Shown here piece by piece: positions 7,886 to 18,356 of a stretch of 64,000 bases of DNA. The notes under the pieces are model-generated. The model was not told the origin of the DNA and ran no database searches. It was given only the letters and a program-made list of their open reading frames with translations. The translations under genes were made by a program, and so were the position numbers. The stretch covers positions 1 through 64,000 of the forward strand of contig JACKLY010000001.1 in NCBI GenBank assembly GCA_024235655.1. The letters are read 5' to 3'. Position 1 is the first letter of the stretch; each line of letters opens with the position of its first letter. Source of the DNA: Zoogloeaceae bacterium (GTDB lineage: Bacteria > Pseudomonadota > Gammaproteobacteria > Burkholderiales > Rhodocyclaceae).

Positions 7886-9301
7886 CTACCGCGATTCCTT
7901 GATCAGACGCCCGAAAGTCGGCTGGATCGGTCGCGCATTGTTGCGATAGAGACGTGAGAAGATGGCGACCTGCTCGGCCGATGCCTGCACCGGCTGCTTC
8001 ATTACCAGCCACTGCACCCCCTCGGTGCACGGCGGCGTGGTCAGCGAGCCCATGTAGGTAAAGTAAGCACGATCCACCGGCAGGAACTGGCCTGGGTCAA
8101 TGGCGACGCCGGGGGGCATGACATCGCGGTTGCGCTCCAGCGGCATGTAGTTCCAAAGCGTCTGGATGAAGGGGTTTTCCACTCCGCGCTCAATCAGCAC
8201 TGCCACTACGGCCAGATTGCCGTCCTCCGACTTGTGCACGAAGTGCGCGACCATCTCGAAGCCACGGCCATCGATCCGCTCTTCCGATGGCCGGTGGAAA
8301 TGGAACTGAACCAGCTCGTAACGCTTGCCGAGCAGGCTGATGCCGCTGCCACCCACCGCCACCTGCAAGGTATGGCCATTATCGACAATGCGGAACTCGG
8401 AAGGCCGCCAGGAAAAATCAATCGGCGGCTGGTCGACACGAATCCCGTCGCGGATATCGATCGGTGACTGGCGCTTGCCGCTGCCACAGGTGGCAAATTC
8501 CGGCTTCAGCTTGCTCCAGTTATCCGGATGCCCTTCGCCTTCGTAATCCCAGTGCACGTTGGCATGAAACCTGGCTGCCGCCATGTCAGGCGGCGCCACC
8601 GGCTTCGCCGACGCCGGGCGCGAACGCGGCCGCGGCCGCGGTGCCGGCGCCACGGATTCTGCGGGCGCCCCTGCGAGTTTCATTAGCGGCTTCTTGGCAA
8701 CAGCCTCGATAACCTTCTCCACCACCTTGTCCGGTGCCTGCTCTGACGCAGGCATTGCTGCCTTGCGAATCGGCTTTGCAGCCGCCTTCTCCCTGGCTTT
8801 TTCCTTGTCAATTTCTTTCTGCAGAATGGCTTCGTTGGCACGGCGCAGGTCTTCCGCTGCATCACCTGCCTTCTCCGCCAATCGTGCGGCCGAGGCCTGT
8901 GCGGCCACCGCTGTCTTCGGCCGGCATACTTCGCGCAGCAGCTTGTCGTCGAGGCTGCCGGTACGCACCGGCATCTCGGCACTAGCCCTGACTTCTTCCT
9001 CGCGCAACAACTCGCCCTCTGCCGAGCGCCAGGTACGCTTGAGCGTGGTATGCGTGCGCTTCATGCAGTCGTAACGGGTCAGCGCCTCAATGCTCTTGTA
9101 GGCCCCGGTGCGTGGATCATTCAGTTCGCGATCGAAAACAATGCGCCCAAGCACGACCTGCTTGTTGCCTTCTTCCTTGCGCACACTGGCCGGATCAACC
9201 TCGATCCGCCGATTGCTGTCCGACGAAATCGTCACCCAGTTCACATCGGCCAGCAGCGGCGTTGAAATTACGATAGCGGCAGCAACCAGACATCTGCGCA
9301 T
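7886..9301 (-). CDS. Periplasmic alpha-carbonic anhydrase with an N-terminal surface-adhesin E-like domain
   Basis: The 471-residue product starts at ATG 9301 after AGGGA and has a signal peptide (cleavage near LLA-DVNW). Residues about 20-128 resemble the surface-adhesin protein E domain. A Lys/Ala-rich, then Pro/Arg-rich linker follows (about 130-245). Residues about 247-471 are an alpha-type carbonic anhydrase with SPIDI, zinc ligands His334, His336 (QFHFH) and His353 (MVAHFVH), and LTTPPCTEGVQW. The enzyme interconverts CO2 and bicarbonate, and this copy should act outside the cytoplasm. The usual family length is about 240-250 residues, so the N-terminal half is an addition. Confidence 0.9.
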   Translation of the reverse strand: MRRCLVAAAIVISTPLLADVNWVTISSDSNRRIEVDPASVRKEEGNKQVVLGRIVFDRELNDPRTGAYKSIEALTRYDCMKRTHTTLKRTWRSAEGELLREEEVRASAEMPVRTGSLDDKLLREVCRPKTAVAAQASAARLAEKAGDAAEDLRRANEAILQKEIDKEKAREKAAAKPIRKAAMPASEQAPDKVVEKVIEAVAKKPLMKLAGAPAESVAPAPRPRPRSRPASAKPVAPPDMAAARFHANVHWDYEGEGHPDNWSKLKPEFATCGSGKRQSPIDIRDGIRVDQPPIDFSWRPSEFRIVDNGHTLQVAVGGSGISLLGKRYELVQFHFHRPSEERIDGRGFEMVAHFVHKSEDGNLAVVAVLIERGVENPFIQTLWNYMPLERNRDVMPPGVAIDPGQFLPVDRAYFTYMGSLTTPPCTEGVQWLVMKQPVQASAEQVAIFSRLYRNNARPIQPTFGRLIKESR

Positions 9302-9447
9302 TCCCTGATCCCCTTTACCCTTTAAATTCGGACAGCACACTACTCAACGTAAACCAATCGACAGGAAAGCACAAAACTTTAGGCCGAATTCCTGAAAAAG
9401 CCCGCCATTCCTTGCCATTGCACTGATTTTCAAGTAATTTCGTGCCT

Positions 9448-9535
9448 TCACGTTAGGGGTGCCGGAGATTGTCATTCCGGCTGAGAAATACCCTTTGAAC
9501 CTGGCCGGGTAATGCCGCCGAAGGGAAGCGTCGAG
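9448..9535 (+). promoter_or_regulatory. TPP riboswitch (THI element) upstream of thiC
   Basis: The conserved THI-box elements appear in order: AGGGGTGCCGGAG, CTGAGAAATACCCTTTGAAC and CTGGCCGGGTAATGCCGCCG, closing with AAGGGAAGC. The aptamer ends about 65 bases before the thiC start codon. It binds thiamine pyrophosphate and turns off thiC, probably by hiding the ribosome site or by early termination; no clear terminator lies between it and the ATG. Confidence 0.95.
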
Positions 9536-9598
9536 CTAAATACTCCCCTGCCCTTGCGCACTGCCTCACGTCTGACCTGCCTCGCAAGGAGCTTCACC

Positions 9599-11515
<1,917 letters not shown>

Positions 11516-11544
11516 GGCACGGCACCGCCTCGCTGTTTGATCCC

Positions 11545-11573
11545 TGCGGTCATTGTTTGCGACAATGACCGCA
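11545..11573 (+). terminator. Hairpin terminator after thiC
   Basis: A perfect 12-bp stem (TGCGGTCATTGT at 11545-11556 with its complement at 11562-11573) encloses a 5-base loop and is followed by a pyrimidine-rich GTCTCTTCTC. It lies 30 bases after the thiC stop and before the ClC start, and probably ends the thiC transcript. Confidence 0.7.
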
Positions 11574-11608
11574 GTCTCTTCTCAACGCCACCCAGGAAAA
11601 ACACGGTT

Positions 11609-13072
11609 GTGAGCGACCACGACACACCGAAGGTTTCGCCAGCACTGCTGTTCTCGCGACTACGCTCGTCGCCCAGACGCTTGCAGGCCTGGTTGCGCGC
11701 CCATCAGGATGAAAACATTGCCCGTGGCCAGCTCTGGCTGGGGCGCGCCATCGTCTGGCTGGCAGCCGTTGCCGTCGGTTTCGTTGCGGTGATCTTTGCC
11801 ATCATGACCGACGACGCCACGCATTTCTTCATCACCAATGCCCGCGAGTACCCCTGGCTGCCTTTCGTGCTCATGCCGGTCGCCGGTGCCGGCCTGCTCT
11901 GGCTGACACGACGCTACTTTGTCGGCGCCGAGGGCAGCGGCATTCCGCAAGTCATCGCCGAGATGAACCGCCCGCCCGACATGCCATGGCGACCACTGGT
12001 TTCGCTGCGCATCGCGGCTGGCAAGATACTGGTCGGTGTTTCTGCGGTCGGCGCCGGCTTCTCTTTTGGCCGGGAAGGCCCGACTGTACAAATCGGGGCG
12101 GCACTGATGGCCTCAATCGGCCGCTTTCTGCCAGCGGGGCTGCAGGTACAGCAGCGCCACCTGCTGGTTGCCGGCGGCGCTGCGGGTATTGCTGCGGCGT
12201 TCAATGCACCACTGGCCGGGATCATCTTCGCCATCGAAGAACTGTCACGCGGCATTGAAACGCGCATGAGCGGCATGGTGATTACCGCCATCGTTCTTTC
12301 CGGTGTCGTGGCGCAGGCCTGGCTAGGCAATAAAAATTATTTCGGCCAGGTGCCGGTGATCGGCGAAGCCTCCGAAATTCTCCACACCATTCTCGTCTGC
12401 GCCGTCGTCACCGGCATCGCCGGCGGCCTGTTTGCCCGCATGCTGCTCATCTCGGCCAGCGGCTGGCGCGGTCGCCTTGGCGATTTCCGGCGTGACCACC
12501 CCTATCGTTTTGCCGCTGCCTGCGGCATTTTTCTTGCCGTGCTCGGCTATGCCACAGGCGGTCTCACCTACTCCAGCGGCTACGAAGAAACCCGCAACCT
12601 GCTCAGCCGCAACGAGGAAATGCCCTGGCACTTCGGGCCGGCCAAATTTGTTGCGACTGTCATTTCCTACCTTTCCGGGCTGCCCGGCGGCATCTTCGCA
12701 CCGTCACTGGCCATCGGCGCCGGCATTGGCCAGGATCTGATGCCACTGCTTTACCAGGATGCCTTTCCGACCACCGTGCTCATCCTCTGCATGGTCGGCT
12801 TCCTCGCCGCCGCCACACAGGCACCGATCACCTCCTTCATCATCGTCATGGAAATGGTCGATGGCTATTCGCTGGTCATCGGCATGATGGCTGCAGCGCT
12901 ACTCGCTTCCGGTATTTCCCGGATGATTTCTCGGCCGCTCTATCCGACGCTGGCCGAAATCATGGTCGAACGACAACGTATCGCTGCACAACCCCAGCCG
13001 GAAGAACCGCCCACTCCGCCGCCCGTCGATGCAGCCGCCCCGCCTGCCGACACGCCACCGGCCAAGCCATGA
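11609..13072 (+). CDS. ClC-family chloride channel or chloride/proton antiporter
   Basis: The 487-residue product starts at GTG 11609 (VSDHDTPK); the frame upstream would cross the thiC terminator. It has the ClC signature motifs GSGIP (near residue 108), GREGP (gating Glu156) and AIEEL, with about ten membrane helices. The C-terminus is a Pro-rich tail without CBS domains. ClC proteins move chloride across the inner membrane and can support acid resistance or membrane-potential control. Its stop overlaps the next gene by four bases (ATGA). Confidence 0.93.
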   Translation: MSDHDTPKVSPALLFSRLRSSPRRLQAWLRAHQDENIARGQLWLGRAIVWLAAVAVGFVAVIFAIMTDDATHFFITNAREYPWLPFVLMPVAGAGLLWLTRRYFVGAEGSGIPQVIAEMNRPPDMPWRPLVSLRIAAGKILVGVSAVGAGFSFGREGPTVQIGAALMASIGRFLPAGLQVQQRHLLVAGGAAGIAAAFNAPLAGIIFAIEELSRGIETRMSGMVITAIVLSGVVAQAWLGNKNYFGQVPVIGEASEILHTILVCAVVTGIAGGLFARMLLISASGWRGRLGDFRRDHPYRFAAACGIFLAVLGYATGGLTYSSGYEETRNLLSRNEEMPWHFGPAKFVATVISYLSGLPGGIFAPSLAIGAGIGQDLMPLLYQDAFPTTVLILCMVGFLAAATQAPITSFIIVMEMVDGYSLVIGMMAAALLASGISRMISRPLYPTLAEIMVERQRIAAQPQPEEPPTPPPVDAAAPPADTPPAKP

Positions 13073-13323
13073 ATTGCCGACCAGGCTGCGGAGCCTGCTG
13101 CATTGCGCCTTCGATCACCTCGTCACTGCCGGGCATGCCGCAGGGAAAACCTGCCGGCGTGCGTTGCGCTCAGCTGACGGCTGACAACCGCTGCGCCGTT
13201 TTCGGCCAGCCGGAGCGACCTGCCTTCTGTGGCGGCCTGCTGCCTTCCGCCGAGATGTGCGGCGAATCAGCAGCACACGCCCTGCACTGGCTTGGGCAAC
13301 TGGAGCAGGCAACCGCACCCTGA
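13069..13323 (+). CDS. YkgJ-family cysteine-cluster protein
   Basis: The 84-residue product has the Cys pattern CRPGCGACC near the start, then RCAQL, NRCAVF, FCGGLLPSAEMC, as in the YkgJ/UPF0153 family thought to bind zinc or an iron-sulfur cluster. It is coupled to the ClC gene by an ATGA overlap and lies just before uppP. The biochemical role of the family is not known. Confidence 0.85.
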   Translation: MNCRPGCGACCIAPSITSSLPGMPQGKPAGVRCAQLTADNRCAVFGQPERPAFCGGLLPSAEMCGESAAHALHWLGQLEQATAP

Positions 13324-13361
13324 GTGCTAAAATCCGCCACCAACTTATTGACTGGCTTTAC

Positions 13362-14186
13362 GTGGACCCGATTCTTCTTCTCAAGGCACTGATCCTCGGC
13401 ATCGTCGAGGGGCTGACCGAATTCCTCCCCATCTCATCGACCGGCCACCTGATCCTCGCCGGTGACCTGCTCGACTTCAACGATGACCGCGGCAAACTGT
13501 TCGAGATCGTCATCCAGTCCGGTGCCATCCTCGCTGTTGTCTGGGAATACCGCGAACGCGTGGGCACCATCGCCCGTGGCCTGACCCACGACCCGGCTGC
13601 GCAACGTTTCGTGCTCAATCTGTTCGTCGCCTTCCTGCCGCTGGCAATCCTCGGCCTGCTCTTCGGCAAGACGATCAAGGAACACCTGTTCAACCCGATA
13701 GCCGTGGCCACCAGCTTCATCGTCGGCGGCTTCATCATCCTCTGGGCAGAAAAGCGAAAGCACAGCATCCGCTTCGAATCGGTAGACCAGCTGGGCCTGA
13801 TCGACGCTTTCAAGCTCGGTCTGGCACAGGCCGTGGCATTGATCCCCGGCACCTCGCGCTCCGGTTCGACGATCATCGGTGGACTGTTCTTCGGCCTCTC
13901 GCGCAAGGCGGCCACCGAATTTTCCTTCTTCTTGGCCATTCCCACGCTGGGCGCAGCCACGGTGTACCAGCTATACAAGGAACGCCACCTGCTGTCGGTA
14001 GACGATATCGGCATGTGGGTGGTCGGCTTCATTTCCGCCTTCATCTCGGCCTTTTTCTGCGTGCGCTGGCTGCTGCGCTATATCTCCAGCCATGATTTCA
14101 CGATCTTTGCCTGGTATCGCATCGCTTTCGGCCTGATCGTGCTGGCCACCGCCTACACCGGCACGGTCAGCTGGTCGAATGGATGA
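13362..14186 (+). CDS. uppP: Undecaprenyl-diphosphatase UppP (BacA)
   Basis: The 274-residue product starts at GTG 13362 (DPILLLKALILGIVEG), which gives the usual family length; the frame is open further upstream but overlaps the Cys-cluster gene. The active-site motifs EGLTEFLPISSTGHL and PGTSRSGST are both present. It removes a phosphate from undecaprenyl diphosphate at the outer face of the inner membrane, recycling the carrier lipid for peptidoglycan. It overlaps the following hydrolase gene by eight bases. Confidence 0.96.
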   Translation: MDPILLLKALILGIVEGLTEFLPISSTGHLILAGDLLDFNDDRGKLFEIVIQSGAILAVVWEYRERVGTIARGLTHDPAAQRFVLNLFVAFLPLAILGLLFGKTIKEHLFNPIAVATSFIVGGFIILWAEKRKHSIRFESVDQLGLIDAFKLGLAQAVALIPGTSRSGSTIIGGLFFGLSRKAATEFSFFLAIPTLGAATVYQLYKERHLLSVDDIGMWVVGFISAFISAFFCVRWLLRYISSHDFTIFAWYRIAFGLIVLATAYTGTVSWSNG

Positions 14187-15057
14187 CTACCGTCAGACCG
14201 GCCCCTGCCGGTTTGTCGTCGATGAAGGGGAATGGCTGGACGCGACTCGCAACCGCTCCCTGCGCTGGACATCCCTCCACCCGCTCGCCGAACCCGCAGC
14301 CCCGCTCATCATCTACTCCCACGGCCTGGGCGGCAGCCGTGACAGTGGCCTTGCCTGGCGCCGCCACTGGGCAAGCTGGGGCATCGCCAGCCTTGCGCTC
14401 CAGCATCCGGGCACGGATCGCGAGGCACTGCCCGGCGGCTCACCGCTGGCATTGCGCCACCTGCTGCGGACAGCGGTAGACAAGGCGCAGCTGGCCGCTC
14501 GCCAGCACGACCTGCTTTTTGCCCTTGAACAACTGGCCTACCAGCAGCCGGACCGCCGGATCGGCATCGCCGGCCACTCCTATGGCGCAGTCAGTGCCCT
14601 GCGCCTGATCGGCGAACGGCGCGGTGACAACGACCTACCGGCCGATCCGCGCATTGCTGCCGCCCTGCTGCTGAGCCCTTCGGCACGCGGCGGTTCGTTG
14701 CCGCTGGACGAACGCTTTGCCGACGTCGCTATGCCTTGCCTGCATCTCACCGGTTCGGCCGACGACGGCATCGGCCGTGGCGACATCGACGCCTCTGAAC
14801 GTTGCCTGCCCTTCCGGCACAGCCGGCACACCGGGCAGTACCTGCTGGTGCTTGCCAATGCCCGGCACACCGATCTCGCCGGCGATTCGATGCACGCAAG
14901 CCCCCGCCTGCAGCCCTTGCTGCAGGCGGCAAGCACGGCGTTCTGGCGCGCCCACCTGCTCGACGACCGACAGGCGTTGAACTGCCTGTGCTCTAAGTTG
15001 CCGAACCAGCTGATACCGGCTGACCATTTCGAGCAACGCCCGGTACAATCACACTGA
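14179..15057 (+). CDS. Alpha/beta hydrolase (dienelactone hydrolase-like)
   Basis: The 292-residue product shows an alpha/beta hydrolase: oxyanion region YSHGLGGSR, nucleophile elbow GHSYGA, and a late NARHTDLAG carrying the probable catalytic His. The pattern matches predicted dienelactone hydrolases or platelet-activating-factor acetylhydrolase-like proteins. No signal peptide is visible, so it is probably cytoplasmic. Its ATG overlaps the end of uppP, so they share a transcript. The substrate is unknown. Confidence 0.82.
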   Translation: MDDYRQTGPCRFVVDEGEWLDATRNRSLRWTSLHPLAEPAAPLIIYSHGLGGSRDSGLAWRRHWASWGIASLALQHPGTDREALPGGSPLALRHLLRTAVDKAQLAARQHDLLFALEQLAYQQPDRRIGIAGHSYGAVSALRLIGERRGDNDLPADPRIAAALLLSPSARGGSLPLDERFADVAMPCLHLTGSADDGIGRGDIDASERCLPFRHSRHTGQYLLVLANARHTDLAGDSMHASPRLQPLLQAASTAFWRAHLLDDRQALNCLCSKLPNQLIPADHFEQRPVQSH

Positions 15058-15140
15058 TTTTGTGCGTGTTTGAAGTTCTCGCTGACTGACTGTGCAGCAT
15101 CCGCGCACAATCCCAGGATACCGGAGGAACGCAAATCATC

Positions 15141-15977
15141 ATGATCCGTCGATTCGCCCTGCTGCTTGCTACTCTGGCCCTGCTGATGCCGTCAGCCTTC
15201 GCGGCGGATCAGCCCCCCCTGCGCGTGGCCGTTGTTCCCTACCTGACACCGGGCGTACTGCTCAAGCTATTCGAACCGGTGCGCAGCCACCTGGCGCAGG
15301 AAATGCAGCGCCCGATCGAGCTGTATACCGCGCCGGACATTCGCACCCACGTCAAGCGCATCCTGCTCCCGGATTTCGATGCCGTGATCACCGCCGCCCA
15401 CATGGGCCGGCTGGCACAACTGGAGGCCGGCTACCTGCCGGTAGCCGGTTTTGAAAGCCCGCTGAAGGGCATCATTTCGGTACGCAAGGAATCGGACATC
15501 CACAGCATTGCCGACCTGAAGAATCGCTCGCTTGCCATCAACGACCGGCTGGTACTGGTATCCATCGTCACCCTGCAGGACATGAGTAGCCGGGGGGTCG
15601 GGCTCAACGATATCAAGGTGGTATCGGCCGTCACCCAGAATTCATCGCTGCTTTCCGTGGCACAGGGCGACGTCGATGCGGCGATCACCGCCAACTTCAC
15701 GCTCAATCAGATCCCCGAGGAGCAGCGTCAGGGGATGCGCATCATCCACACCACCAGCACCCTGCCCAACGTCCTCTTTCTCGCCAATCCCAAGCTGCCG
15801 GCAGCCGTGCGCGAACGGATGCAGCAGGCACTCGTCGGATTCGGCAAGACGACAGCCGGCAACCAGTTCTACAAGACCAGCGGTTACAACGGCATTGTCC
15901 CGCTCAGCGATGCCTACATGAAAACGATAGACCTCTATATTCCCGAGACCCGGCGCATTCTGGCCAATGAGCCCTGA
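15141..15977 (+). CDS. PhnD-like periplasmic substrate-binding protein
   Basis: The 278-residue product has a signal peptide (cleavage near AFAADQ) and the phosphate/phosphonate-binding fold: LRVAVVPYLTPGVL, a receptor loop around AHMGRLAQL, and DLKNRSLAINDR. A ribosome site (GGAGGA) precedes it. No ABC permease or ATPase genes follow; instead a histidine kinase starts five bases after its stop. The likely role is to present a bound ligand to that kinase and not to feed a transporter. The ligand is unknown, since this family binds many small anions and other compounds. Confidence 0.85.
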   Translation: MIRRFALLLATLALLMPSAFAADQPPLRVAVVPYLTPGVLLKLFEPVRSHLAQEMQRPIELYTAPDIRTHVKRILLPDFDAVITAAHMGRLAQLEAGYLPVAGFESPLKGIISVRKESDIHSIADLKNRSLAINDRLVLVSIVTLQDMSSRGVGLNDIKVVSAVTQNSSLLSVAQGDVDAAITANFTLNQIPEEQRQGMRIIHTTSTLPNVLFLANPKLPAAVRERMQQALVGFGKTTAGNQFYKTSGYNGIVPLSDAYMKTIDLYIPETRRILANEP

Positions 15978-15982
15978 TTTTC

Positions 15983-18331
15983 ATGCCGGACACTCCACTG
16001 ACAAGGAAAGGGCTGTCGCTTCGCTGGAAGCTGATTCTCGGCAGCGTTGCGGTCGAAGTAGTGATGCTCAGCCTGCTGGTCTTCAACAGTGTCCGTCTGA
16101 TTGAAAACAGCCTGACCGAACAGGCGGAATTGCGCCTGCAGGAGGTATCGGTCCTGCTCAACACCTCCATCGCCCCCAGCCTGGCAGCACAGGATTACGG
16201 GCCGATTGCCGATACCTTTGCCGGCATCCGCGACGAGCAGGGCATCAGCTACCTGGCCCTGTGGGACAACCGGGGGCGTCAGGTCGCGCTGAGCGGCTGG
16301 CCGGCAGCGCAGCCCCTGCCGGTTGCTGGCGGCAGGCTGACCGGCGACCACCGGCAGGAACGCTTCGATACCCGCATTCCGATCACGCTGAACGACCAGA
16401 TCTACGGCGAATTGCAATTCGGCATTTCGACGCAATTCCTGCAGAAGGCACGCAGCAAGCTGACCGAGCAGAGCCTGCTCATCGCGGCCATTGAAGTCGT
16501 GCTTTCCATCATCCTGCTTGCGCTGCTCGGCCTCTGGCTGACCCGCCACCTGAAGACGCTGGAACAGGCGGCCGAGTCGATGGCCGCTGGCGACTACAGT
16601 GTGCGCCTGGCCGTCGAGAGCAACGATGAAATGAGCACCCTGTCCAGGACCTTCAATGCCATGGCCAGGGAAATTGCCGAGCGCCTGCAGGCCTTAAGCG
16701 AAAGCGAGGAGCGTTTTCGCGGTCTTTCGGAAATTTCTTCCGACTGGTACTGGGAGCAGGATGCCGACTACCGCTTCACACACTTTGCCGGTGGCGCTTT
16801 CCACCAATTTCCCGAACTGGCCAATACGCTGGTCGGCATGCGCCGCTGGGAATCGAAAAACATCGTGCTTGCACCCGAGTTGATGGCCGCACACAGAGCC
16901 ACTGTGGAGGCGCACCTGCCCTTCCGCGATTTCGAATACAAGGCCATTAATGCTACCGGGGCGTTCAGTTATCTATCCGTCAATGGCGAACCGGTCTTTG
17001 ACCGCGATGGCCACTTCGCCGGCTATCGCGGCACCGGCAAGGACATCACGATCCGGAAGGCGGCAGAAGCGGCCGTGCGCGAAAGTGAAGAGAAGTTTGC
17101 CGGCCTCTTTCAGCTCTCACCGCTGCCGCTGGCGCTGATTGATTTTCATAGCACAGTCATCACCGAACAGAACGAGGCTTGGTTACAACTCTTCGGGGAG
17201 GCAGACCGAACGGCCACCAACGGCGACCAAAAACTCCCTCAATTGTTCAAGTACGGCAACGAGCGGGCTGCCTTTATGCGTCTGATTGAAAAATCCAGGC
17301 AGTGCAAACTGATCGAAGCCCACCTGGTGACTCCCAGCGACAAGACTCTGAATTGCGAACTATCTGCCCGTACTCTCGATATCAGCAACCGGCGCTATCT
17401 GCTCTGCTGCGTCCGCGATGTAACCCAGCAACGCCTGGTTGAAGCCCAGATCATCGAACTCAACAACCGACTCGAACAGCGTGTCAGTGAGCGTACTCGC
17501 GAGTTGCAGCAGACGCTGGAAACCCTGCAGCGGGCGCAGAACGAGCTGATCAACAGCGAAAAACTGGCCGCGCTTGGACGTGTCGTTGCCGCGGTGGCGC
17601 ATGAGTTGAACACACCGATCGGCAACAGCGTGATGGTCGCCACCACGCTGGAAGAAAAGTCGCAGGCTTTTGCTGCGCTTACCGGGAGTGGCAGCATCCG
17701 GCGTACGGAGATCAACGACTACGTCCGTGACAGCCTGGTCGGCACCGACATGCTGGTGCGCAACCTGCAACAGGCACACCACCTGATCCACAGCTTCAAG
17801 CAGGTGGCGGTGGACCAGACCAGCGACCGGCAACGGCAGTTCGACCTGAAGATCACGCTCGACGAGATCTTGGCAACCATGGCGCCGATGCTGCGCAAAA
17901 CACCGCACACGCTGACCGTGGACGCCGCCGGCGGCATCGTCATGCTGAGCTACCCCGGCCCGCTCGGGCAGATCCTCAACAATCTGGTCAGCAACGCACT
18001 GCTCCATGCCTTCGACGACCAGCAGGCCGGTGTGATGCACCTGAGCACTCGTCTGACCGATACCGAGCATGTCGAGTTGCGCTTTGCCGACAACGGCAAG
18101 GGGATGGATGCGGAGCATCTGAAACGGATATTCGACCCCTTCTTCACCACCCGTCTCGGGCAGGGTGGCAGCGGTCTCGGCCTGAATATCGTCTACAACC
18201 TGGCCACCCGCATTCTCGGCGGCAGCATCGAGGTGGCGAGCACGCCCGGCGAAGGCACCACATTTACCCTGCGCCTGCCATTGGTGGCGGCCGAACACGA
18301 GTTGGGGCAGGATCTGCCTGAGCAGGGCTAA
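15983..18331 (+). CDS. Membrane-bound hybrid-sensor histidine kinase with HAMP and two PAS domains
   Basis: The 782-residue product has a membrane helix near residues 14-36, a periplasmic part (about 37-160), a second helix (about 165-187), a HAMP domain (about 186-240), PAS domains at about 248-365 and 372-495, and a coiled coil. The phosphoacceptor is His540 in VAHELNTP, followed by a HATPase with NNLVSNALLHAF, DNGKGM and GQGGSGLGLNI. No receiver domain or response regulator gene follows. The adjacent binding protein is probably its ligand-binding partner. The partner regulator is probably encoded elsewhere. Confidence 0.93.
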   Translation: MPDTPLTRKGLSLRWKLILGSVAVEVVMLSLLVFNSVRLIENSLTEQAELRLQEVSVLLNTSIAPSLAAQDYGPIADTFAGIRDEQGISYLALWDNRGRQVALSGWPAAQPLPVAGGRLTGDHRQERFDTRIPITLNDQIYGELQFGISTQFLQKARSKLTEQSLLIAAIEVVLSIILLALLGLWLTRHLKTLEQAAESMAAGDYSVRLAVESNDEMSTLSRTFNAMAREIAERLQALSESEERFRGLSEISSDWYWEQDADYRFTHFAGGAFHQFPELANTLVGMRRWESKNIVLAPELMAAHRATVEAHLPFRDFEYKAINATGAFSYLSVNGEPVFDRDGHFAGYRGTGKDITIRKAAEAAVRESEEKFAGLFQLSPLPLALIDFHSTVITEQNEAWLQLFGEADRTATNGDQKLPQLFKYGNERAAFMRLIEKSRQCKLIEAHLVTPSDKTLNCELSARTLDISNRRYLLCCVRDVTQQRLVEAQIIELNNRLEQRVSERTRELQQTLETLQRAQNELINSEKLAALGRVVAAVAHELNTPIGNSVMVATTLEEKSQAFAALTGSGSIRRTEINDYVRDSLVGTDMLVRNLQQAHHLIHSFKQVAVDQTSDRQRQFDLKITLDEILATMAPMLRKTPHTLTVDAAGGIVMLSYPGPLGQILNNLVSNALLHAFDDQQAGVMHLSTRLTDTEHVELRFADNGKGMDAEHLKRIFDPFFTTRLGQGGSGLGLNIVYNLATRILGGSIEVASTPGEGTTFTLRLPLVAAEHELGQDLPEQG

Positions 18332-18356
18332 ACCGGCACCATGGGGTTGGGCCGGC

